Shown: positions 33,076 through 39,175 of the stretch, piece after piece
Layout of the letters: every line of letters starts with the position of its first letter
Numbering within the stretch: position 1 is the first letter of the stretch
Assembly (NCBI GenBank): GCA_947629525.1
Contig: CANREB010000023.1
Location: 1 to 39,175 of the forward strand
Direction: 5' to 3'
Length of the DNA stretch: 39,175 nt
DNA from: an uncultured Lachnospiraceae bacterium
Lineage (GTDB): Bacteria > Bacillota > Clostridia > Lachnospirales > Lachnospiraceae
Program-made: the position numbers and the translations under genes
The notes under the pieces: generated by a model
Told to the model about the DNA's origin: nothing
Database searches by the model: none
What the model saw: the letters and a program-made list of their open reading frames with translations, nothing else

Positions 33076-33771
33076 CTATACGGTAATTATCGTACCGTTT
33101 GACCTGCCTTCTACAGTATTGATAATGCTGTTCTCTTCATTAAGCCCGAATATAGTCATTGGCATTTTGTTCTCCATGCATAAGACCGCTGCCGCCAAAT
33201 CCATAACACCAAGCTTTCTGTCAACAACTTCTTTTATAGGTATAGTCGCATATTTCTTAGCATTTTTATTAAGCTTGGGGTCTGAATCATATACGCCGTC
33301 AACTGCGCGTGCCGATAATATCATATCAGCCTCTATCTCTATGGCACGAAGCACAGTCCCCATATCTGTCGAAAAATACGGATGACCTATACCGCCCGCA
33401 AAAAATACCACTTTGCCGGCGTCAAGCGCGACCAGTGCTTTATCCTTTGAGAAAAGTTCCGTAAAAGCAGCGCATTGGAACGGGGTAAATATTTCCGTCC
33501 CCATTCCGACAAACCTGAATATCTCAGAGACATAAATACAGTTCATGACTGTGGCAAGCATACCTATCTGGTCAGCTTTTGTCCTGTCTATGGTCTCGCT
33601 TGTACGCCCGCGCCAAAAATTGCCGCCCCCTATGACGATAGCAGTTTCGACGCCGCTGTCGGTTATTTTTTTTACCTGCTCTGCCACCGCTGTTACGGTA
33701 GGCTCGTCAAAACCGAACTTTTTATCTCCTGCAAGCGCTTCTCCGCTAAGCTTCAATAATACTCTCTTCAT
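33076..33771 (-). CDS. pyrH: UMP kinase PyrH
   Basis: PyrH phosphorylates UMP to UDP and is the gateway to UTP and CTP. The amino-acid-kinase fold is visible: VLLKLSGEALAG at the start, AIVIGGGNFWRGRT, LATVMNCIYVSE, FFAGGIGHPYFSTD and ADMILSARAVDGVYDSDP. 231 residues. In many bacteria rpsB and tsf precede it; here a bactofilin gene does. Confidence 0.97.
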   Translation of the reverse strand: MKRVLLKLSGEALAGDKKFGFDEPTVTAVAEQVKKITDSGVETAIVIGGGNFWRGRTSETIDRTKADQIGMLATVMNCIYVSEIFRFVGMGTEIFTPFQCAAFTELFSKDKALVALDAGKVVFFAGGIGHPYFSTDMGTVLRAIEIEADMILSARAVDGVYDSDPKLNKNAKKYATIPIKEVVDRKLGVMDLAAAVLCMENKMPMTIFGLNEENSIINTVEGRSNGTIITV

Positions 33772-33795
33772 ATTGCAGCCCTTTCATATCCGACT

Positions 33796-34794
33796 TTATT
33801 TTCTGTTTTTCTTGATATCGTTGAAGAAAGAAGTAGGGCTGATCTCTGCGTAGCACTGTGAGCACATACCTTCAATAACGGCACCGTTATTGATCTGTAC
33901 TGACTTAGATTTGATATTGCCCATTACAATTGCCGATGTATCAAGGATAACAGGTCCATGAACGTCGATATCGCCCTTTACCGCACCCGCGATCACGGCG
34001 CTCGTCGCGAAAATATTTCCGATAACAACAGAACTCTGTCCAATCTTGACGCTGCCCTTGCTCTTAATCTCACCGTTGATCTGGGCAGACTCCGCATAAA
34101 TCTCAGCCGCCGATGAATTACCCGTAACGCTTCCTGTTACATTGAGCTTACCAAGAATATCGATATTACCTGTAATGCTTCCAAGCAGATCCATATTTCC
34201 ACTGCTGTTTACATCACCTGTAATGTTCATTCCCTCAGTAATGATAGCCGTATCCGTAGATACCGCTACTTCAGACATCTGCGGTGCCTCCTGCTCTACG
34301 GGCGCATCCATAAGAGTTGACTCCTCTACGTTCTGTTCTACTTCATTTAAAAGCTGTTCCATTTCCATATTATTTTCCTCACTTTTCATATTAATATTTT
34401 CCGCCTCCGCGGTCTCATCGTCATGTGGCTCTTCCTCTGCCTGTAGCGTCTGTTCTTCAAGTACTTCGGGTTCAGATACAGACTCAGGCTCTGCCTGTAC
34501 TTCAGCTTCAGGCTCCGGCACTGTCTCATCTATCAGCTCAGGCTCAGGTTCGGGCTGTGTCTCAACTGCCGCTTCAGGCTGCGGTTCATTGCCAAGCGCC
34601 TCTACTTCCCGCTCCAGCATAGCTTCCAGATCAGCAAAATCATCGTCATTGGTACCGAACAAATCTTCCGATGACGAAGCAATATTGTTTAAACCGGCTG
34701 TGTCATCAAGATTCATCCCATTTATGACGGCTTCATCATCCAACTCGTTTACTGCCTGTGATAAATCCTGCTTTAAATCTTGAAAAAATCCCAT
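33796..34794 (-). CDS. Bactofilin-like polymer-forming protein with acidic N-terminal extension
   Basis: The C-terminal half (about 185-310) is a beta-helix of the bactofilin (DUF583) type: repeated ITGDVNSSGNMDLLGSITGN, LNVTGSVTGN, INGEIKSKGSVKIGQ, VIAGAVKGDIDVHGPV units. Bactofilins polymerise without nucleotide and organise the cell envelope. The N-terminal half (about 1-175) is extremely rich in Glu, with Pro, Ala and Asp, and is probably disordered. It begins MGFFQDLKQDLSQAVNEL, a possible amphipathic membrane-binding helix. AGAGGAG precedes the ATG. It stands between a wall deacetylase gene and pyrH, suggesting a role in envelope shape. Confidence 0.88.
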   Translation of the reverse strand: MGFFQDLKQDLSQAVNELDDEAVINGMNLDDTAGLNNIASSSEDLFGTNDDDFADLEAMLEREVEALGNEPQPEAAVETQPEPEPELIDETVPEPEAEVQAEPESVSEPEVLEEQTLQAEEEPHDDETAEAENINMKSEENNMEMEQLLNEVEQNVEESTLMDAPVEQEAPQMSEVAVSTDTAIITEGMNITGDVNSSGNMDLLGSITGNIDILGKLNVTGSVTGNSSAAEIYAESAQINGEIKSKGSVKIGQSSVVIGNIFATSAVIAGAVKGDIDVHGPVILDTSAIVMGNIKSKSVQINNGAVIEGMCSQCYAEISPTSFFNDIKKNRK

Positions 34795-34836
34795 TATAAA
34801 ATCTCCTCTTAATTTATTTTAAAGTCCAAGCATACT

Positions 34837-35928
34837 TTACTTTAAGCGTAAATGCTGAACCGCTGCCGTTTCCGATGTTATCGGCAGCAGAACGGTATCC
34901 TCAGACTCTAATATCTTTTCAATTATTATCGGAAGCGCATCCACCGTGGTGTCCCTGTTTGCCGCATCATGCATTAAAACCACGGCATTATTATATCTGT
35001 CCAGATTACCCAACACATTATCGGCGATCTGCTGAGGGGTTAAATATCCATGTTCGGCATCGCCGCTTGATATGTTCCAGTCAAAATAAACCATACCCTG
35101 TCCGTCAAGGTATTTCGCAAGCTCCAACATGTCAACATCGCTGACAGTATTACTGCTTCCACCGGGAAAACGCACTATATTGCAGTCATATCCCGTAAGT
35201 TCATAGAGATAATCATGCAGCTTTGTAAGATCCTGACTGTATGCGTCAACAGATTTATATATTTCACTGTATACATGGCTGTATGAATGCATCGCAAGAG
35301 TATGTCCTTCTTCGACTATACGCCTGTACTGCTCACTGTAATTGTCCTTCCCGACCACAAAAAAAGTCGCTTTGACATCATACTTTGCCAGAACGTCAAG
35401 TATTCTGTCAGTGTTGGAACTGGGACCGTCGTCAAATGTAAGATAAACTCTCCTGATTCCTGAATGATCGTCGGAATCGGCATTCCAAATAACATTTTCA
35501 AGCTCGGCTGCTTCAACTATATCCGCCGCTTCCGTTCCATCAACCGTCTCGCCGTGTACATTTGCCACATCATCCAAAACGGTTTCCTCTCCGGATATCT
35601 GAGCATATCCGCCGCTTTGAACGTGTGCCTGCATTTCGTCTAAATCCTGTCTTACCGCAACCACATCGTTTCTCACATTAATTGCCATAATCAGCGTGAC
35701 TGTACATATGCAAAGCGTCACAATAGACAGTACGGAAACCAGTATATTGAGGAAATCCCTGTTTTTTTTGCCTAAATCAGGAAAATCAAAGTCAAGTTTC
35801 TCATCTTCCCAAATCTGTTCCTTGGGATCTTTAACTGTTTCATCCTTAACCGCTTCATCTTTGACGATTATTTCATCATCGGCAGTCTTATCATCAAGTT
35901 GTAAACTTTCTCTTTGCTCCTCTGACAT
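34837..35928 (-). CDS. Membrane-anchored polysaccharide deacetylase (NodB domain)
   Basis: A carbohydrate esterase family 4 enzyme, probably deacetylating peptidoglycan or another wall glycan outside the membrane. An acidic cytoplasmic N-terminus (about 1-55) is followed by one transmembrane segment (about 58-82), a linker, and the NodB domain: RRVYLTFDDGPSSNTDRIL (catalytic Asp), ATFFVVGKDN, HTLAMHSYSH (metal ligands H-x3-H), VRFPGGSSN, and VLMHDAANR. I use ATG 35928 (MSEEQRES), which has GGGA 9 nt upstream; the ATG at 35937 directly touches that site. A promoter lies upstream at about 35967. Confidence 0.9.
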   Translation of the reverse strand: MSEEQRESLQLDDKTADDEIIVKDEAVKDETVKDPKEQIWEDEKLDFDFPDLGKKNRDFLNILVSVLSIVTLCICTVTLIMAINVRNDVVAVRQDLDEMQAHVQSGGYAQISGEETVLDDVANVHGETVDGTEAADIVEAAELENVIWNADSDDHSGIRRVYLTFDDGPSSNTDRILDVLAKYDVKATFFVVGKDNYSEQYRRIVEEGHTLAMHSYSHVYSEIYKSVDAYSQDLTKLHDYLYELTGYDCNIVRFPGGSSNTVSDVDMLELAKYLDGQGMVYFDWNISSGDAEHGYLTPQQIADNVLGNLDRYNNAVVLMHDAANRDTTVDALPIIIEKILESEDTVLLPITSETAAVQHLRLK

Positions 35929-35966
35929 CTGTTTCATTCCCGTTTTTTATTTTTATAGACACACCG

Positions 35967-35972
35967 ATTATA
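35967..35972 (-). promoter_or_regulatory. -10 element upstream of the deacetylase gene
   Basis: A perfect TATAAT on the minus strand 38 nt before the gene. The -35 (TTCTAA at 17-bp distance) is poor. Confidence 0.45.
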
Positions 35973-36048
35973 CCACATAAACCACACTTTAGAAAAGACA
36001 TTTTTCTAAGTTAATAAATTTTTTTCTTTATTTTAACCATCAAATTAT

Positions 36049-37098
36049 TTATCGCCACTTTCCAACTAAAAGCCTGAGTCCTTTTATTTTGCCTAAAATT
36101 GTGGTAAGAACCCATGAAATTAAGAGCACAATGACTGCTTCGATTAAATTTATAACATATGACGGTCCCTCAGTAAATGAAAACCTCTGAATGACAAATA
36201 CGATCAGATATCCCGATAATATATATATTCCCATACTGTCGGCGCCTAATGCGCAGAGCGCCTTATATTCCGACGGGAAACGCCTGATGACGCAGTCCCA
36301 CAGCATTATAAAAAATACACTTCCGGCAAAACCTATTATCGTCCTGTATATATCGATCTTAAGCTGTTGAGCGATCGGCTTGCCGATAAGTTTATATCCT
36401 GTAAGGTAAATAAACGCGTCCTTATCAAAAAAGCAGAACATTATTATAAACAAAATCCCTGTCACCGCCACCATCCATGGCTTTACAAAAGACACGGCAT
36501 TTTCTTTGTGTTCATTAATATATTGATGCCCATAAAATGATATCACAAAATACGGAAACATATATTTATATGCCCCCAGCCCCAAACCGTCAGGTATGAA
36601 AAACAATATGATAAAAACAGCCGCATAAACAACCACTGAATTTCTGCAAAAATAATATATCACATATACCGCCAGAAAGCACCAGAAAACAGCCCACAAA
36701 AACCACAGATTATTAAAGGCATTATAAAAATATACAAACAAAACTGCCTCAGGCTGCGCTTTTCCATATATATAGTTGCTTATCAATATCCTCGCATAAT
36801 CAATTGCCGTCCACAAAAAAATCGGCGAAAGCAGCGTTATCATCCTGCGCTTTAAAAGCACACGGCGTTTCTGCACCGTATCGGCGCGCTGCATACTTTT
36901 ACCGCTCAAATAACCGCTTATCATCATAAACAACGGCATATGAAAGCTGTAAATAAACTGATAAAGCTTATCGTCAAAATAAAGCGCGCCGCTGCTGAAA
37001 CTCTCACCGTTACCTTCCTGTATACAATGTCCGAACACCACCAGTATAATAGCAAATCCCCTTAATACATCAGGCAGTCTTTCACGTTCTGTTTTCAT
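36049..37098 (-). CDS. Acyltransferase family 3 membrane protein
   Basis: 349 residues, about ten membrane segments, of the acyltransferase-3 family that acylates sugars or other cell-surface molecules. The typical start is RLPDVLRGFAIILVVFGHCIQ (catalytic His in FGH), followed by FIYSFHMPLFMMISGYLSGKS with its HMPLF motif. The substrate is not predictable. ATG 37098 is chosen because GGAGG stands 5 nt upstream; the ATG at 37110 contains that site. It is divergent from dapL. Confidence 0.88.
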   Translation of the reverse strand: MKTERERLPDVLRGFAIILVVFGHCIQEGNGESFSSGALYFDDKLYQFIYSFHMPLFMMISGYLSGKSMQRADTVQKRRVLLKRRMITLLSPIFLWTAIDYARILISNYIYGKAQPEAVLFVYFYNAFNNLWFLWAVFWCFLAVYVIYYFCRNSVVVYAAVFIILFFIPDGLGLGAYKYMFPYFVISFYGHQYINEHKENAVSFVKPWMVAVTGILFIIMFCFFDKDAFIYLTGYKLIGKPIAQQLKIDIYRTIIGFAGSVFFIMLWDCVIRRFPSEYKALCALGADSMGIYILSGYLIVFVIQRFSFTEGPSYVINLIEAVIVLLISWVLTTILGKIKGLRLLVGKWR

Positions 37099-37155
37099 AT
37101 GATCCTCCATACCGTCATAAGCATCTTTATCATAAATGACAACCTTCTCTAATAA

Positions 37156-37184
37156 ACTATACCGCTATTGACAAATAATTGCAA
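37156..37184 (-). promoter_or_regulatory. Promoter of the acyltransferase gene, overlapping the dapL promoter
   Basis: Minus strand TTGCAA (37179-37184), 17 bp, TATAGT (37156-37161). It overlaps the opposite-strand dapL promoter over about 17 bp. Confidence 0.6.
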
Positions 37185-37196
37185 TGATGTTATTAT
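37168..37196 (+). promoter_or_regulatory. Strong promoter of dapL
   Basis: Perfect TTGACA (37168-37173), 17 bp, TATTAT (37191-37196). Start about 37203, giving a leader of about 68 nt. Confidence 0.8.
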
Positions 37197-37270
37197 TTCA
37201 CTAGTGTTCCTATTAAGAACTACTATGTGTAAAAATCATTACAGGCATATATGCGGAAAGGAGTTTTTTC

Positions 37271-38467
37271 ATGCCAAAATTAAACGAAAATTATTTAAAT
37301 CTCAAAGAAAGCTATTTGTTTTCTGAAATTGCCCACCGCGTCAATGAATACACGGCGGCAAATCCTGATAAAAAAGTAATACGTCTTGGTATAGGCGATG
37401 TTACTCTTCCAATCGGCTCTAAAGTCATATCTCAGCTCCACGAAGGTGTTGACGCTCTTTCAAAGGCTGAAACATTTAAGGGCTATGGTCCCGAACAGGG
37501 ATATGATTTTTTAAGGGATGCCATAGTTGACTATTATAAGAGAAACGGCGTTTCAATTGAAGCCGATGAAGTCTTTGTATCTGACGGTGCAAAAAGCGAC
37601 ACGGGCAACATTACCGATCTGTTTGACAAAGACAATGTCATTATGATTCCGGACCCTGTTTATCCCGTATATGTTGACACTAATATCATGAACGGCAGAA
37701 ATATCACATACATCGACGCAAATGCAGAAAACAACTTTCTTCCAATGCCGGATCACAACAAACATGCTGACATAATCTACATATGTTCGCCCAACAATCC
37801 TACAGGAGCTGCCTACAATAAAGAACAGTTAAAAGAATGGGTTGACTATGCTATTGACTGTGAGGCTATAATACTTTATGATTCCGCCTATGAGTGTTTT
37901 ATCACTGATGAAACACTTCCAAGAAGCATATTTGCTATCGAAGGTGCCAAGAAATGTGCTATCGAGTTCTGTTCTCTTTCCAAGACAGCAGGATTCACAG
38001 GTACGAGATGCGGCTACACTATAGTTCCAAAAGCGCTGAAATTTGTTGCTACGAACGGTTCTGAAATGTCGCTCAATTCAATGTGGAATCGCCGCCAGAC
38101 CACAAAATTCAACGGTGTCTCCTATATTGTTCAAAAGGGAGCTGCCGCTGTTTTCTCTGTAGAAGGAATGGCTCAATGCAAAGAAAACATAAAATACTAT
38201 CAGGAAAACGCCCGAATAATTGCCGAAGGGCTTGACAAAAAGGGCATACGTTATTTTGGCGGTATAAACTCCCCTTACATTTGGTTCGAATGTCCCAATA
38301 ATATGGATTCATGGGATTTCTTTGACTATCTGTTAAAAAATGCGCAGGTAGTAGGCACTCCCGGAGCAGGTTTTGGAAAGAACGGGCAGAAATTCTTCCG
38401 CCTTACATCTTTCGGCAACCGTGAAAACACGATCGAAGCTATGGCAAGAATAGATAAATTATTCTAA
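37271..38467 (+). CDS. dapL: LL-diaminopimelate aminotransferase DapL
   Basis: DapL makes LL-diaminopimelate directly from tetrahydrodipicolinate with glutamate as donor, a short route to lysine and wall meso-DAP. It is a PLP enzyme of aminotransferase class I. Visible: IRLGIGDVTLPI near the start, GYGPEQGYDFLRDAI, VSDGAKSDTGN, DPVYPVYVDTN, the YICSPNNPTGAAY loop, the PLP-lysine motif SLSKTAGFTGTRCGYT, and NSPYIWFECPN. 398 residues. AAAGGAG precedes the ATG. It is the only core metabolic gene on the plus strand here and appears to be a single-gene unit with its own promoter and terminator. Confidence 0.96.
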   Translation: MPKLNENYLNLKESYLFSEIAHRVNEYTAANPDKKVIRLGIGDVTLPIGSKVISQLHEGVDALSKAETFKGYGPEQGYDFLRDAIVDYYKRNGVSIEADEVFVSDGAKSDTGNITDLFDKDNVIMIPDPVYPVYVDTNIMNGRNITYIDANAENNFLPMPDHNKHADIIYICSPNNPTGAAYNKEQLKEWVDYAIDCEAIILYDSAYECFITDETLPRSIFAIEGAKKCAIEFCSLSKTAGFTGTRCGYTIVPKALKFVATNGSEMSLNSMWNRRQTTKFNGVSYIVQKGAAAVFSVEGMAQCKENIKYYQENARIIAEGLDKKGIRYFGGINSPYIWFECPNNMDSWDFFDYLLKNAQVVGTPGAGFGKNGQKFFRLTSFGNRENTIEAMARIDKLF

Positions 38468-38485
38468 CCCCAATATATGAAATAT

Positions 38486-38523
38486 AAAAAATCCCGAAAG
38501 CCTTATGCTCTCGGGATTTTTTA
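38486..38523. terminator. Bidirectional terminator between dapL and cspA
   Basis: Stem AAAATCCCGA / TCGGGATTTT with a short loop region, flanked by A on the left and T on the right, between two convergent genes. Confidence 0.88.
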
Positions 38524-38531
38524 TATCCTGA

Positions 38532-38744
38532 CTATGCAATGGATACGTTGGCAGCTCTAAGCTTAGAGCTGTTCTTAGGGTCCTGCTCAATATCAAATGT
38601 AACTTTCTGTCCTTCTTCAAGGGTTTTGTAACCATCTGATAAGATAGCTGAAAAATGTACAAAGACATCTTCTCCCGTGCTTTCATTTGTAATGAAGCCA
38701 TAGCCCTTTTGTGCATTGAACCACTTTACAGTTCCGTTATTCAT
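38532..38744 (-). CDS. Cold-shock protein (CspA family)
   Basis: 70-residue single-domain RNA/DNA-binding protein that melts RNA structure. It has the RNP1-type KGYGFIT and RNP2-type VFVHFSAI motifs in [15 protein letters not shown] ... DVFVHFSAI, and the family end [14 protein letters not shown] is 7 nt before the ATG. It is preceded by a leader of roughly 115 nt with a strong hairpin, as is common for cold-shock genes, whose mRNA leaders control stability and translation. Confidence 0.96.
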   Translation of the reverse strand: MNNGTVKWFNAQKGYGFITNESTGEDVFVHFSAILSDGYKTLEEGQKVTFDIEQDPKNSSKLRAANVSIA

Positions 38745-38786
38745 GATTTGACCTCCATAAAAATTTTAGCGTATTCCTATATACTA

Positions 38787-38838
38787 AAAAACTGACTTAT
38801 TGCCGCAATTCAAAAGGAATGATTGCGGAACAAGTCAG
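38787..38838 (-). promoter_or_regulatory. Terminator-like hairpin in the cold-shock gene leader
   Basis: On the minus strand two stacked stems, CTGACTT/AAGTCAG outside and CCGCAAT/ATTGCGG inside, are followed by a run of six T. It lies between the promoter and the gene, so it could be a transcription attenuator or a temperature-responsive leader. Alternatively it ends upstream transcription, and cspA uses an unseen promoter. Confidence 0.6.
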
Positions 38839-38866
38839 CACATAGTTCTAATTGAATACTAAATAC

Positions 38867-38895
38867 AGTTTACTACATATATTTCATTAAGTCAA
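38867..38895 (-). promoter_or_regulatory. Promoter upstream of the cold-shock gene leader
   Basis: Minus strand TTGACT (38890-38895), 17 bp, TAAACT (38867-38872). Confidence 0.65.
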
Positions 38896-38944
38896 GGACT
38901 AGTATATTTTTTATATTATTTTTTTGAAACTCCACCATTTTACG

Positions 38945-38984
38945 TAAAAAATAAATAAGCAAAACTCATATCACAGAGTTTTGC
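38945..38984 (-). terminator. Intrinsic terminator after tRNA-Met (rRNA operon)
   Basis: Minus strand stem GCAAAACTC / GAGTTTTGC with an 8-nt loop followed by a T-rich tract (TTATTTATTTTTT), 15 nt after the tRNA end. Confidence 0.85.
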
Positions 38985-38999
38985 CTACATTCTAATAAA

Positions 39000-39073
39000 T
39001 AGCGAGAGGGGGATTTGAACCCTCGACACTGCGGGTATGAACCGCATGCTCTAGCCAACTGAGCTATCTCGCC
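39000..39073 (-). tRNA. tRNA-Met (CAT), elongator type
   Basis: 74 nt with a full cloverleaf: acceptor GGCGAGA/TCTCGCT with a G1-U72 wobble and A73, D-arm GCTC/GAGC, anticodon arm TGCGG-TTCATAC-CCGCA (anticodon CAT), variable loop GTGTC, T-arm GAGGG-TTCAAAT-CCCCC. The G1-U72 pair is also found in the B. subtilis elongator Met tRNA, whereas initiator tRNAs lack a paired position 1. The T-stem has one A-C mismatch (50-64). CCA is not encoded. Confidence 0.95.
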
Positions 39074-39151
39074 CTATATAATATATCTTTTTGAGGTCCG
39101 TTCCCTCAAAACCGAATACAGATCTTCTTCTAAGTCTTAACTATTCCTTCT

Positions 39152-39175
39152 CTGGTTAAGCCCTCGGTCTATTAG
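39152..39175 (-). rRNA. 23S ribosomal RNA, 3' end (partial)
   Basis: The minus strand reads CTAATAGACCGAGGGCTTAACC, matching the conserved 3' terminus of 23S rRNA (CTAAT...CGAGG.CTTAACC). The gene continues beyond the window. Between it and tRNA-Met lie about 80 nt without a 5S gene. Confidence 0.85.

Overview
This window comes from an endospore-forming member of the Clostridia (Bacillota), plausibly Lachnospiraceae-like; no genus can be named from the sequence alone. The support is the gram-positive replicative polymerase PolC, SigE with its protease SpoIIGA, a SigG gene, a SpoVD-like PBP, DapL-type lysine synthesis, and a chain of conserved Firmicutes gene neighbourhoods. Nearly all core genes lie on the minus strand, so the biological reading order is from high to low coordinates.

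Reading downwards: the window starts (39175) at the 3' end of a 23S rRNA gene followed by elongator tRNA-Met and a terminator. Then come cspA (cold-shock protein), dapL (plus strand), an acyltransferase, a NodB-type polysaccharide deacetylase and a bactofilin. The conserved lipid/isoprenoid/replication chain pyrH-frr-uppS-cdsA-dxr-rseP-(island)-ispG-polC follows. Next is a division and wall (dcw) cluster: mraZ-rsmH-ftsL-pbp2-spoVD-like-murD-ftsW-murA-ftsQ-ftsZ. The sporulation set spoIIGA-sigE-sigG closes the window. The dcw cluster starts with a clear promoter and four AGTGG repeats at exact 10-bp spacing, the expected MraZ operator. mraY, murE, murF and murG are absent from the cluster.

The accessory part is an 8.7-kb island (about 19893-28619) between rseP and ispG, which are normally neighbours. 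It carries a DUF4143 AAA ATPase, then a minus-strand operon-like run: a small ORF, a DUF1349 protein, an unknown protein, a short protein with an aspartic-protease DTG motif, a DUF3990 ADP-ribosyltransferase-like protein, a small partner protein and a NADAR protein. A plus-strand NUDIX hydrolase, a plus-strand ANT-like nucleotidyltransferase, and a divergent MATE transporter/AraC regulator pair complete it. The tightly packed ART-partner-NADAR trio is the best candidate for a poorly described system. NADAR proteins can remove ADP-ribose from guanine, so the trio looks like an ADP-ribosylation toxin/antitoxin or defence module.

The second striking observation is at the left edge. The sigG reading frame follows the family up to the STYAVP motif of region 2 and then changes abruptly to unrelated sequence with a stop. 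No other frame restores the family sequence, so sigG appears interrupted by an element extending beyond the window. This could be a skin-like element excised in the forespore, or a lesion that abolishes sporulation.
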